Shown here: positions 16,719 through 23,714 of the stretch, in pieces | Position numbering within the stretch: position 1 is the first letter of the stretch | Layout of the letters: every line of letters begins with the position of its first letter | Assembly (NCBI GenBank): GCA_035316885.1 | Contig: DATHII010000007.1 | Location: 1-36,686 of the forward strand | DNA: 36,686 nt | Reading direction: 5' to 3' | Origin: DASRTE01 sp035316885 | GTDB lineage: Bacteria > Actinomycetota > Actinomycetes > Jiangellales > Jiangellaceae | Notes under the pieces: generated by a model | Databases searched by the model: none | Told to the model about the DNA's origin: nothing | The model's input: only the letters and a program-made list of their open reading frames with translations | Translations under genes and position numbers: made by a program

Positions 16719-16724
16719 AGGCTA
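16719..16724 (-). promoter_or_regulatory. -10 hexamer of a leaderless gene (EEP hydrolase)
   Basis: TAGCCT on the minus strand, six nt before the GTG at 16712. It falls in the short gap after deoD and decides between two closely spaced GTG starts. Confidence 0.45.
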
Positions 16725-16735
16725 GGCCGCTCGGA

Positions 16736-17443
16736 TCAGGGGGCGGTTGCCGTCGCCAGGGCGATCTCGGCCATCGCCGAGAAGGTGCGTTCGCGGTCGT
16801 CGGCAGAGGTCTCCTCGCCGGTGACGACGCTGTCGCTGGCCGTGCAGATCGTGAGCGCGCGGGCGCCGTGCTTGGCGGCCAGGGTGTAGAGGGCAGCGGA
16901 CTCCATCTCCACGGCCAGGACGCCGTAGTCGCCGAGCCGCCTCAACAGATCGGGCCGGTCGGAGTAGAAGGAGTCCCACGCCGCGACCGGCCCCACGTGG
17001 TAGGGCGCTCCCGCCCGCTCGGCCGACTCGACGCACGCGCGGAGCAGACCGAAGTCGGCGGTGGGCGCGTAGTCGACGCCCTCGAAGCGCAACCGGTTCA
17101 TCGACGAGTCCGTGCACGCACTCATGGCCACCACCAGGTCGCGCACGGCGACCTTCGCCACCAGCGCACCGCAGGAGCCGACCCGGAGCAGGGTGCGGGC
17201 GCCGTACTCGGTCAGCAGCTCGTGAACGTAGATCGCCAGCGAGGGTTGCCCGATCCCGGTGCCCTGGACCGAGACCCGCTCGCCCCGGTGCGTGCCGGTG
17301 AACCCCAGCATGTTGCGGGTGCTGGAGTAGCACCTGGCGTCGTCGAGGTAGGTCTCGGCGATCCACCGGGCACGCAGCGGGTCACCGGGCAGCAGGACCG
17401 TCTCGGCGATCTCGCCTCTCTCGGCCGCGATGTGGGTGCTCAC
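16736..17443 (-). CDS. deoD: Purine-nucleoside phosphorylase, DeoD type
   Basis: A 235-residue phosphorolytic enzyme of purine salvage (nucleoside + phosphate to base + ribose-1-phosphate), expected as a cytoplasmic hexamer. The family pattern is clear: N-terminal phosphate loop LLPGDPLRARWIAETYL, NMLGFTG, GTGIGQPSLAIYVHEL, RVGSCGAL, the substrate loop VEMESAALYTLAA and catalytic Asp in CTASDSVVTGEETS. Length is normal. Start GTG 17443 is preceded by TACGGT at 8 nt, a leaderless-type arrangement diverging from nudC. Confidence 0.95.
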   Translation of the reverse strand: MSTHIAAERGEIAETVLLPGDPLRARWIAETYLDDARCYSSTRNMLGFTGTHRGERVSVQGTGIGQPSLAIYVHELLTEYGARTLLRVGSCGALVAKVAVRDLVVAMSACTDSSMNRLRFEGVDYAPTADFGLLRACVESAERAGAPYHVGPVAAWDSFYSDRPDLLRRLGDYGVLAVEMESAALYTLAAKHGARALTICTASDSVVTGEETSADDRERTFSAMAEIALATATAP

Positions 17444-17451
17444 GAGCGACG

Positions 17452-17457
17452 ACCGTA
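17452..17457 (-). promoter_or_regulatory. deoD: -10 hexamer upstream of deoD
   Basis: TACGGT on the minus strand, eight nt before the deoD GTG, back to back with the nudC promoter about 60 bp away. Confidence 0.4.
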
Positions 17458-17515
17458 TCTGGCGGCCGTGGGCTCACGATGCAGATCGGGCCGCGCCGGC
17501 CCGACGGCGTGCCCC

Positions 17516-17521
17516 TAGTGT
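17516..17521 (+). promoter_or_regulatory. nudC: -10 hexamer upstream of nudC
   Basis: TAGTGT, eight nt before GTG 17530. It lies inside the longer open frame and is the reason for rejecting the earlier ATG at 17479. Confidence 0.45.
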
Positions 17522-17529
17522 CGGGAGCC

Positions 17530-18435
17530 GTGGACGAGGCCGCCCCGACGCACTCCCTGCTGGCGCCGCTCGCGCTGGCACACGCCGACGTCGACCGGGC
17601 GGCGCATCGACGCACAGACGACGCGTGGCTCGCCGCGGCATGGACGGACCGGGGAAGCCGTGCCTTCGTCGTCGCCGACGGCAGGGCCCGGGTGCGCGAC
17701 GGCAGGCTAGTCACGGCGTCGCCTGCCGACCTTCCCGCGGGCGAGCGGTTCTTCCTCGGCGTCGACGCCCAAGGCGTCGCGTACTTCGCCGTCCACGTCG
17801 GCGGAGCGCACCCCGACCCGGCTGCGGTGACGCTGCGGGAGGCGTCGATGCTGCTCGACGTCCGAGATGGCGGGCTCATGGTGCACGCCGTCGCGCTCGC
17901 GAACTGGCACCAGGCGCACGGTCACTGCTCCCGCTGCGGTGCGGTCACCGAGGTGACGTTCGCGGGGCACGTCCGCCGGTGTCCCGTCGACGGGTCGGAG
18001 CACTTTCCGCGCACGGATCCCGCGGTGATCGTGCTGGTGACCGACGAGGACGACCGGTGCCTGCTGGCCCGGAACGTGCTGAGCCCGCCCGGGCGGTTCG
18101 CTACGGTCGCCGGCTTCGTCGAACCCGGAGAGTCACCCGAGCAGGCCGTCGTCCGCGAGGTCGCCGAGGAGACCGGGATCGTCGTCACGTCCGCTCGTTA
18201 TGTGGGGAGCCAGCCATGGCCGTTCCCGTCCAACCTCATGCTCGGCTTCTACGCCCGGGCCGACGGTGCCGAGCCACGTCCGGACGGCGAGGAGATCGAC
18301 GAGGCGCTCTGGTTCTCGCGCGACGAGCTCGCGGCGGCCCTCGAGTCCGGCGAGCTGCTCCTCTCGCCCTCGGCGTCGATCTCGCGTCGCCTGATCGAGG
18401 GGTGGTACGGCTCCGAGCTGAATCCCCGCCCCTAA
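17530..18435 (+). CDS. nudC: NAD(+) diphosphatase / NAD-decapping hydrolase NudC
   Basis: A 301-residue Nudix enzyme that cleaves NAD(H) to NMN(H) and AMP and, in characterised members, removes NAD caps from RNA. The order is an N-terminal domain, a zinc segment (HCSRCG ... RRCPVDG), and a Nudix box from ~residue 195 (GFVEPGESPEQAVVREVAEE TG) followed by the NudC hallmark SQPWPFPSNLM. The fourth zinc Cys of the Escherichia coli enzyme is Asp here (CPVDG). Mycobacterial NudC proteins also lack it, so this is not damage. An ATG at 17479 is in frame, but a TAGTGT element ahead of GTG 17530 and family length favour the shorter form. A hairpin follows the stop. Confidence 0.92.
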   Translation: MDEAAPTHSLLAPLALAHADVDRAAHRRTDDAWLAAAWTDRGSRAFVVADGRARVRDGRLVTASPADLPAGERFFLGVDAQGVAYFAVHVGGAHPDPAAVTLREASMLLDVRDGGLMVHAVALANWHQAHGHCSRCGAVTEVTFAGHVRRCPVDGSEHFPRTDPAVIVLVTDEDDRCLLARNVLSPPGRFATVAGFVEPGESPEQAVVREVAEETGIVVTSARYVGSQPWPFPSNLMLGFYARADGAEPRPDGEEIDEALWFSRDELAAALESGELLLSPSASISRRLIEGWYGSELNPRP

Positions 18436-18439
18436 GCGC

Positions 18440-18465
18440 AATGCCCGGGTCCAGCCCGGGCATTT
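18440..18465 (+). terminator. Rho-independent-like terminator after nudC
   Basis: Perfect 10-bp stem AATGCCCGGG / CCCGGGCATT with loop TCCAG, starting 5 nt after the nudC stop and ending in TTT. It abuts the first copy of the nested-palindrome repeat. Confidence 0.65.
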
Positions 18466-18547
18466 GATCACGTTCACCATGCTCGCCGACCGTTCACCAG
18501 GTTCCGGAACCTGGTGAACGGTCCACCAGGGTGGTGAACGTGATCAA
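18464..18547. repeat. Nested-palindrome intergenic element, copy 1
   Basis: An 84-bp element. Outer arms TTGATCACGTTCACCA and TGGTGAACGTGATCAA are perfect 16-bp inverted repeats. Inside is a perfect 36-bp palindrome: each 18-nt arm GACCGTTCACCAGGTTCC meets its complement with no loop. The unit GTTCACCA occurs four times in alternating orientation. It lies between the convergent nudC and mycoredoxin genes and contains the mycoredoxin stop codon (18544-18546). The second copy at 33361-33443 is nearly identical. Confidence 0.9.
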
Positions 18548-18786
18548 TCTCCACAGGGGAGCTTGGCCCTGACCTCGTCGGGGGTGGGATTCGTCAGCGC
18601 CGAGCCGTCAGTGAAGATCAGTGTGGGCACGGTGGCGCTCCCGCCGTTGACCGAGCGGACCAGGTCGGCAGCGGCCGGGTCGGTGTCGATGTCGACCTCG
18701 GCAAAGGCGATTCCGTCACGTTCGAGCGCACGCTTGAGGCGATGGCAGTAGCCGCACCAGGTGGTGCTGTACATCGTGAAGGACAT
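18544..18786 (-). CDS. mrx1: Mycoredoxin (glutaredoxin-like, CGYC active site)
   Basis: An 80-residue thioredoxin-fold protein with active site Cys11-Gly-Tyr-Cys14 (TTWCGYCHRLK), cis-Pro segment ATVPTLIF and GS..TNPT near the end. Mycoredoxins reduce mycothiol mixed disulfides in actinobacteria. It corresponds to Rv3198A, which also lies between nudC and uvrD2. Start ATG 18786 gives the normal family length. Its last codons run into the nested-palindrome repeat, so the C-terminus (PCGD) is partly specified at the repeat border. Confidence 0.9.
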   Translation of the reverse strand: MSFTMYSTTWCGYCHRLKRALERDGIAFAEVDIDTDPAAADLVRSVNGGSATVPTLIFTDGSALTNPTPDEVRAKLPCGD

Positions 18787-18939
18787 CGCGCTCCGGCCGG
18801 TACTTAGGGGACGAAAGCGACAACGCGGAACCGCCCGATGGTGTTCCCGCCCCTGCGGTGAGCCACGCCACCCGCGACGTGGTTGTCCACGTGCGTCGCC
18901 GGTGACCGTGCGTCGGTGACGGCTGCCAGGATGGGCGCC

Positions 18940-21033
18940 GTGCCCAGCCGTGCCGATGTCCTCGCCGAGCTCGATCCCGAGCAGCGCGAGGTCGCGACTG
19001 CGCTGACCGGGCCGGTCTGTGTCATAGCCGGCGCGGGCACGGGCAAGACCCGGGCCATCACGCACCGGATCGCGCACGGCGTGCTGAGCGGTGCCTTCGA
19101 CCCGCGCCGGGTGCTCGCCGTCACCTTCACCACCCGTGCGGCCGGCGAGATGCGCGGCCGCCTGCGGTCGCTCGGGGTCGAGGGGGTGCAGGCACGCACC
19201 TTCCACTCCGCCGCATTGCGCCAGGCCCGCTACTTCTGGCCGCAGGTCACCGGTGCCGAGCTGCCTGAGATCAGCGCCACGAAGCTTCCCATCGTCGGTG
19301 CGGCAGCCGGCCGGTGCCGGGTGCCCACCGACCGCACGGTGCTGCGCGATCTCGCGTCCGAGATCGAGTGGGCCAAGGTCAGCAATGTGCTGCCGGAGAC
19401 CTACCCGGAGGCCGCCGTCGCCGCCCACCGCGAGGTCGCCGGCATCGACCCCGAGACCGTCGCCCGGGTCTACGCCGCGTACGACGACGTCAAGACCGAC
19501 CGCGGTGTGCTCGACCTCGAGGACATCCTGCTCGCCGCGGTGGGTCTCCTGGCGGGCCGGCCGGGTGTCGCGGAGGCAGTTCGCGCGCAGTACCGGCACC
19601 TCGTCGTCGACGAGTACCAGGACGTCTCGCCGGTGCAGCAGAAGTTGCTGGACCTGTGGCTCGGCGAGCGTGACGACATCTGCGTCGTCGGCGACCCGGC
19701 GCAGACCATCTATTCCTTCGCCGGCGCCCGACCCGACTACCTCGTCGGGTTCGCCGAGCGCTACCCGCACGGCCGCGTGGTCAGGCTGGTGCGCGACTAC
19801 CGGTCGACTCCACAGGTCGTCGCCGTGGCGAACGCCGTCCTGTCACGCGGCACTGATCCCGCTGCTCGCGCCGGGGTCCAGCTGCGAGCGCAACAGCCGG
19901 ATGGCCCGGCCACCGAGTTCGCGGAGCACGCTGACGAGGTCGCCGAGGCCGACTGGGCCGCCGCCGAGATCGCCCGCCTGGTGGCCGCAGGCACGCCGGC
20001 GCGCGAGATCGCCGTGCTGTACCGGGTCAACGCTCAGTCCGAGGCGTACGAGCAGGCACTGTCCGAGGCGGGCGTGCCCTACGTAGTACGCGGGGCCGAG
20101 CGCTTCTTCGACCGGGCCGAGGTGCGGCAGGCGGCGATGCTGTTGCGCGCCGCGGCCCGATCCGACGACTCCCACGCCGACGCCCCGGACGCCGCGGCGG
20201 CGACGGCGGCGGTGCTCGAGTCCGCGGGCTGGTCCTCACGGCCGCCGTCCGGAGGCGGCGCCGCTCGCGAACGATGGGAGTCGCTGGCCGCAGTGGTCGC
20301 GCTCGCCGAGGAAGTCGTCGCCGCGCAGCCGTCGGCCGGGCTCACCGAGGTGCTGGCCGAGTTCGAAGGGCGGGCAACGGCGCAGCACGCCCCCGTCGCC
20401 GACGGCGTCACGCTGGCCTCGCTGCATGCGGCCAAGGGGCTGGAATGGGATGCCGTCTTCGTGGTCGGCTGCCACGAGGGCACCCTGCCGTTGGCCTATG
20501 CCGAGACCACTGCCCAGCTCGCCGAGGAACGCCGCCTGCTCTACGTGGGCGTAACCAGAGCACGGCAGTGGCTGCGCGTGTCCTGGTCGTGCTCGCGGAC
20601 GCCCGGCGGCCGTGGATCGCGTCGGCCCAGCCGCTTCCTCGACGGCGTCCGGCCGTCCGGAGTCGCCCGCACCGACTCCGCAGGCAGCGCTGCCACCGGC
20701 GCACGGCGCTCGCGCACCCGAGGTCCGCAGCGGTGCCGGGTCTGCGGCGCTGCGCTCTCCACGGCGGCCGACCGCAAGATCGGCCGGTGCGCCGACTGCC
20801 CGTCGTCGGTCGACGAGGCGCTGTTCGATCGGCTCCGGGCCTGGCGGCTCGAGCGGGCCCAGGAGCAGAAGGTCCCGGCCTACGTCGTGTTCACCGACGC
20901 CACCCTCACGGCGATCGCCGAGACCAGACCGGACGACGAGCACGCTCTGGCGGCGGTCCCCGGGGTCGGCCGGACCAAACTCGACCGCTACGGATCCGAC
21001 GTTCTGGAGCTCTGCCGGAATCTGAGTCAATAA
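18940..21033 (+). CDS. uvrD2: ATP-dependent DNA helicase UvrD2
   Basis: A 697-residue superfamily 1 DNA helicase. Motor motifs: GAGTGKTRAI, TFTTRAAGEMRGRL, LVVDEYQDVSPVQQ, GDPAQTIYSFAGA, VRDYRSTPQVV, SLHAAKGLEWDAVF and YVGVTRARQWL. Then come a Cys4 zinc module (CRVC ... CADC, ~599-620) and a C-terminal HRDC domain ending YGSDVLELCRN. This architecture and length match mycobacterial UvrD2, where the zinc module links motor and HRDC. GTG 18940 is used because CAGGAT lies 7 nt upstream; ATG 18931 is a near-equal alternative adding three residues. The stop codon is immersed in the AT-rich box of the whiB7 promoter. Confidence 0.93.
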   Translation: MPSRADVLAELDPEQREVATALTGPVCVIAGAGTGKTRAITHRIAHGVLSGAFDPRRVLAVTFTTRAAGEMRGRLRSLGVEGVQARTFHSAALRQARYFWPQVTGAELPEISATKLPIVGAAAGRCRVPTDRTVLRDLASEIEWAKVSNVLPETYPEAAVAAHREVAGIDPETVARVYAAYDDVKTDRGVLDLEDILLAAVGLLAGRPGVAEAVRAQYRHLVVDEYQDVSPVQQKLLDLWLGERDDICVVGDPAQTIYSFAGARPDYLVGFAERYPHGRVVRLVRDYRSTPQVVAVANAVLSRGTDPAARAGVQLRAQQPDGPATEFAEHADEVAEADWAAAEIARLVAAGTPAREIAVLYRVNAQSEAYEQALSEAGVPYVVRGAERFFDRAEVRQAAMLLRAAARSDDSHADAPDAAAATAAVLESAGWSSRPPSGGGAARERWESLAAVVALAEEVVAAQPSAGLTEVLAEFEGRATAQHAPVADGVTLASLHAAKGLEWDAVFVVGCHEGTLPLAYAETTAQLAEERRLLYVGVTRARQWLRVSWSCSRTPGGRGSRRPSRFLDGVRPSGVARTDSAGSAATGARRSRTRGPQRCRVCGAALSTAADRKIGRCADCPSSVDEALFDRLRAWRLERAQEQKVPAYVVFTDATLTAIAETRPDDEHALAAVPGVGRTKLDRYGSDVLELCRNLSQ

Positions 21034-21067
21034 ATGCATTGCTCCTTACCGGCTCGAGGTCTAGTGT
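21028..21067 (+). promoter_or_regulatory. whiB7 promoter with AT-rich WhiB7 box
   Basis: -35 TTGCTC (21039-21044), 17-bp spacer, -10 TAGTGT (21062-21067). Directly upstream of the -35 is CAATAAATGCA, conspicuously AT-rich in this genome; an AT-rich block at this place is what the WhiB7 AT-hook reads at WhiB7-activated promoters in mycobacteria. Autoregulation is therefore likely. The transcript would have a leader of roughly 440 nt before whiB7. Confidence 0.75.
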
Positions 21068-21135
21068 TTCTTGCTGACGCCCGGGCAGCGCGACGATGTC
21101 GCGCGCGCCCACGAGACGACCGAAGGGAGGTTCCG

Positions 21136-21393
21136 GTGAAGATGATCACGAAGAGCGGGTCGTTCGACGGCATCGCCCACGACGCACCGGTGACCTCCGG
21201 CGTGCGCGCCCTCGGCTTCGGGAGCGTCCGGGAGCGTCGCCCTGCGTCCACCGATGTCCCGTCGACGGGTGGAGTGCGTCCGCTGGCAGGCACCATCGCC
21301 CCGGCCACCGCCGATGACATGGCGTGGACGCTGATCCCGACCGCCGACGACCAGGCCCGCACCCGGGTCCTGACCTGGAGTTCACCGGTATAG
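21136..21393 (+). CDS. Upstream ORF in the whiB7 leader
   Basis: An 85-codon frame (VKMITKSGSFDG... ending VLTWSSPV) beginning at GTG 21136 with a strong GAAGGGAGG 5 nt upstream. There is no recognisable domain; it is Thr/Ser/Ala/Pro-rich. It lies between the whiB7 promoter and the whiB7 terminator, and its stop codon is 22 nt before the terminator stem. whiB7/wblC genes of other actinobacteria have translated upstream ORFs that couple ribosome stalling by antibiotics to transcription past an attenuator, and this ORF is placed to do the same. A 73-codon frame from ATG 21096 overlaps in another frame but lacks as good a ribosome-binding site. Confidence 0.7.
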   Translation: MKMITKSGSFDGIAHDAPVTSGVRALGFGSVRERRPASTDVPSTGGVRPLAGTIAPATADDMAWTLIPTADDQARTRVLTWSSPV

Positions 21394-21428
21394 CTCCATC
21401 ACACCGGCGCCTCCAGGCCGCGGACCCG
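21364..21428 (+). promoter_or_regulatory. Predicted antiterminator pairing in the whiB7 leader
   Basis: Two perfect 7-bp helices can stack: CGGGTCC (21364-21370) with GGACCCG (21422-21428), and CCTGGAG (21374-21380) with CTCCAGG (21411-21417). They use the 5' arm of the terminator, so the two folds exclude each other. The 5' strands lie in the last codons of the upstream ORF, and its stop codon is in the loop, so a ribosome finishing the ORF would block this pairing. Confidence 0.6.
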
Positions 21429-21452
21429 AAACCCGGGACCGCGGCCTTTTTC
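21416..21452 (+). terminator. Attenuator (intrinsic terminator) upstream of whiB7
   Basis: Stem GGCCGCGG (21416-21423) with CCGCGGCC (21439-21446), extended internally by CCCG/CGGG, followed directly by TTTTTC. It is the only hairpin in the window with a clear T tract, and lies about 60 nt before the whiB7 start, after the upstream ORF. Confidence 0.85.
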
Positions 21453-21512
21453 TATGCCACCGGGCCGTCAAGGTTCCACCGGACCGAGACACGAAGGGAG
21501 GTGACCACCGTG

Positions 21513-21785
21513 ATGCTGGCGAGTGTCCTCGACCGTGCCGTCGTCACCGACGCGACGATCCCCTGCCGGACAGACCCCGAGCTGTGGTTCGCCGAGTCGC
21601 CCGCCGACGTCGAGCTCGCCAAGTCGCTGTGCCACGAGTGTCCGGTCCGATCGCAATGCCTGGCCGGTGCCCATGCGCGACGCGAGCCCTGGGGCGTCTG
21701 GGGAGGAGAACTGTTCATCTCCGGCGTCGTCGTCGCGCGCAAGCGGCCTCGCGGCCGTCCGCGCAAGACCGAGGTCGCCGCGTGA
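21513..21785 (+). CDS. whiB7: WhiB7-type redox-responsive transcription factor
   Basis: A 90-residue WhiB-like protein. Four Fe-S ligands Cys18, Cys40, Cys43 and Cys49 (C..CX2CX5C), the GVWGGE turn (61-66), and a C-terminal AT-hook RGRPRK (80-85) that is specific to WhiB7. WhiB7 works with the primary sigma factor to activate intrinsic antibiotic-resistance genes, including its own. GAAGGGAGG ends 11 nt before ATG 21513 and 8 nt before an in-frame GTG 21510, so the product may carry one extra residue. Position between uvrD2 and the ABC1 kinase gene is as in mycobacteria. See the promoter, upstream ORF and attenuator entries for control. Confidence 0.95.
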   Translation: MLASVLDRAVVTDATIPCRTDPELWFAESPADVELAKSLCHECPVRSQCLAGAHARREPWGVWGGELFISGVVVARKRPRGRPRKTEVAA

Positions 21786-21840
21786 GCCGACAAGCGGCAA
21801 CGGTGACCACGAACCGGCGCGCCGACTGGCGAGCCGACAA

Positions 21841-21867
21841 GGGCACAGGCAACAGGCCTGTGCTCCC
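21841..21867 (+). promoter_or_regulatory. Stem-loop between whiB7 and the next small gene
   Basis: GCACAGGC / GCCTGTGC, 8-bp perfect stem with loop AACAG, extendable by GG/CC across a bulged T. No T tract follows. It lies 56 nt after the whiB7 stop and 20 nt before the next start, and could stabilise or separate the two messages. Confidence 0.45.
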
Positions 21868-21886
21868 GACAGAACGAGAGAACCCG

Positions 21887-22123
21887 ATGACAACGACGAC
21901 CCACAGGTACGTCGACCCGATCGTCAGGAGCACTCAGATGATTCTCATGTACGAAGCCCTCGCGAGAGCGCAGTATCAGGAGCGCCTCGCCGAGGCCGAG
22001 CACGAGCGAGTGGCGCTGCGCGTCGCCGCCGCCCGGCGGCACCAGCGCCGTGCCGAGCGTGCTGCCCGTCGCGCCAGCCGGGCCAACCGGCTCGCGAGCG
22101 TCGCGGCAGCCCGCGCGCTCTGA
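21887..22123 (+). CDS. Small Arg/Ala-rich helical protein downstream of whiB7
   Basis: A 78-residue protein I do not recognise. Residues 1-25 (MTTTTHRYVDPIVRSTQMIL...) are followed by a long, probably continuous helix EALARAQYQERLAEAEHERV and a very basic C-terminal part rich in Arg and Ala (RRHQRRAERAARRASRANR). There is no Cys or membrane segment. It is 101 nt downstream of whiB7 on the same strand with only a weak GAGAG ribosome-binding site, and a strong hairpin follows its stop, so co-transcription with whiB7 is likely. Basic helical character would suit nucleic-acid or ribosome binding, but that is a guess. Confidence 0.65.
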   Translation: MTTTTHRYVDPIVRSTQMILMYEALARAQYQERLAEAEHERVALRVAAARRHQRRAERAARRASRANRLASVAAARAL

Positions 22124-22128
22124 GATCC

Positions 22129-22166
22129 GGGGACGGCCGGTTTGCATTCGCGAACCGGCCGTCCCC
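22129..22166 (+). terminator. Strong hairpin at the end of the whiB7 unit
   Basis: Perfect 14-bp stem GGGGACGGCCGGTT / AACCGGCCGTCCCC with loop TGCATTCGCG, starting 5 nt after the small gene's stop. No T tract, as is common for actinobacterial terminators. Confidence 0.65.
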
Positions 22167-22196
22167 TCCTCCGCGGCACCCGCGAGACTGGACGCC

Positions 22197-23687
22197 GTGG
22201 ACCGCCTCGTCGAACGCGCCGCCGACGCTCTGACCGCACCGGAGCTCGCCGACGTCGTCGACATCGTGGCATGGCCGGACGGCGACGGCGCCGTGCGGGT
22301 TGCGAACAGCGCCGGGCGTGCGCGGCTGCGACCGGGCGAGCCCGACGAGCTGATCGACGGCGCCAGCCCGGTCGCCGACCAGAATCCGATGGCCTTCCTG
22401 CCGTACAGCGACGAGTGCGCCGACCCGGCGCCGCCCAATGCGCGCAACGCCTATCCCCACGCGGGTGACCGGCTGCTCTCTCTGTTCGGCGACGGCGGCC
22501 GGTCGCCGAACCTGGTAGTCGTCCACACTGCAGCGCACTACTTTCCCGAGGCCGGCGGGCACGTCGGCGAGCACGGAAGCCTCGACGTCATCCAGTCCCG
22601 GGCGCCACTCCTGCTGTCCGGACCCGGCGTCAGGGCCACGGGGTGGCTCGACGACTATGCCCGGCTCCGCGACATCGGCCCCACGCTTGCGTGGCTGGCC
22701 GGCGCCGGACCCGACGATGCGACCGGCAGGCTGCTCGACGCGGCCGGTGCTCCGGTCGAGGGCGATGTGCTGGACCGGCTGGTGGGCCGCGGTGCCGGCT
22801 GGGTGGTGGGCGTGCTCTGGGACGGGGCCCACTGCGGCGACCTCCTGCACCTGGTCGGTCGGGGTGAGCTGCCGGCCGTCGAGCGCCTGCTGGAGCGCGG
22901 CTGCGCCCTGCGTGGTGGAGCGGTCGCGGAGTTCCCCAGCGTGACCCTCACGAACCACACGTCGATCCTCACCGGAGTCGGCCCCGGCCGGCACGGCATT
23001 CTCGGCAACGTGTTCTACGACCGCGCGTCGGAGCTTGCGGTCAACGCGAACGACGCGACCACCTGGCACCGGTCCGCCGAGTGGCTGCGACCCGGTGTCG
23101 CCACTGTCTTCGAGCAGGTGGCCCGGGCACGGCCAGGGGTGCTCACCGCATGCGTCAACGAGCCCGTGGATCGGGGTTCGGGCTACTCGACGATGGCGGT
23201 GATCCGGGCGACCGGCTCGGCCGACGGCGCCACCAGCCTGGCGCAGGCCCTTGCGGACCCGACCGGTTCCCCGTACGTCGGCGAGCGCGCCCATCTCGCC
23301 GACCGCTACTACGCCTGGGCCACCCAGGTCGACGACGCGGGCGTCGACCAGATGCTCAGCCTCTGGCACAGCCCGGGCGCTGCGCCCGCCCTCACGTGGT
23401 GGTCGAACTCGGTGACCGACGCGGGCCATCATGCGGGCGGGCCGCGTTCGACGATCGCTCGGGACTCGCTACGCGACGCCGACCGCCGCCTCGGGGCGTT
23501 TCTCGACCACCTCGACCGGGTCGGCGTGGCTGATGAGGTCCTGGTTGTCCTGACGGCGGACCATGGGTTCGAGGGGGCGGACCCGGCATGCCGCGGCGGG
23601 TGGGACGAGGCCCTGCGCTCCGCGGGTGTCCCGTACCGGGACGAGGGACCCGGTTTCGTGTACCTCGGAGAGGGGATGGCACGGTGA
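22197..23687 (+). CDS. Alkaline-phosphatase superfamily (phosphodiesterase/NPP-like) protein
   Basis: A 496-residue metal-dependent hydrolase. Around residue 249 is the NPP nucleophile signature FPSVTLTNHTSILTG (Thr249 likely nucleophile), followed by GVGPGRHGILGN, then the metal-site motifs DAGHHAGG (~408) and LTADHGFEG (~455). A first metal Asp fits VLWDGAHCGD (~208). Unusually, a segment normally found at the end of such enzymes (GGHVGEHGSLDVIQSRAPLL LSGPGV ... RDIGPTLAWLAG) is located before the nucleophile at ~120-180. No signal peptide is apparent, so it is probably cytoplasmic. GTG 22197 follows a GAGACT element by 7 nt. The substrate is unknown. The 54-residue Cys4 gene follows 27 nt downstream. 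Confidence 0.85.
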   Translation: MDRLVERAADALTAPELADVVDIVAWPDGDGAVRVANSAGRARLRPGEPDELIDGASPVADQNPMAFLPYSDECADPAPPNARNAYPHAGDRLLSLFGDGGRSPNLVVVHTAAHYFPEAGGHVGEHGSLDVIQSRAPLLLSGPGVRATGWLDDYARLRDIGPTLAWLAGAGPDDATGRLLDAAGAPVEGDVLDRLVGRGAGWVVGVLWDGAHCGDLLHLVGRGELPAVERLLERGCALRGGAVAEFPSVTLTNHTSILTGVGPGRHGILGNVFYDRASELAVNANDATTWHRSAEWLRPGVATVFEQVARARPGVLTACVNEPVDRGSGYSTMAVIRATGSADGATSLAQALADPTGSPYVGERAHLADRYYAWATQVDDAGVDQMLSLWHSPGAAPALTWWSNSVTDAGHHAGGPRSTIARDSLRDADRRLGAFLDHLDRVGVADEVLVVLTADHGFEGADPACRGGWDEALRSAGVPYRDEGPGFVYLGEGMAR

Positions 23688-23714
23688 GCGACGTTTCGCA
23701 GGGAAGGGGGAGCG

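Noticed and set aside
17479..17529. Longer NudC starting at ATG 17479
   Set aside because: The added residues include the putative -10 hexamer, and the shorter start gives the expected family length.
18464..18547. Nested palindrome interpreted as a CRISPR unit or transposon end
   Set aside because: Only single isolated copies without spacers, no target-site duplication and no transposase nearby.
21945..23432. 495-codon minus-strand frame opposite the phosphodiesterase
   Set aside because: Antisense shadow; no motifs or ribosome-binding site, while the plus strand has catalytic motifs.
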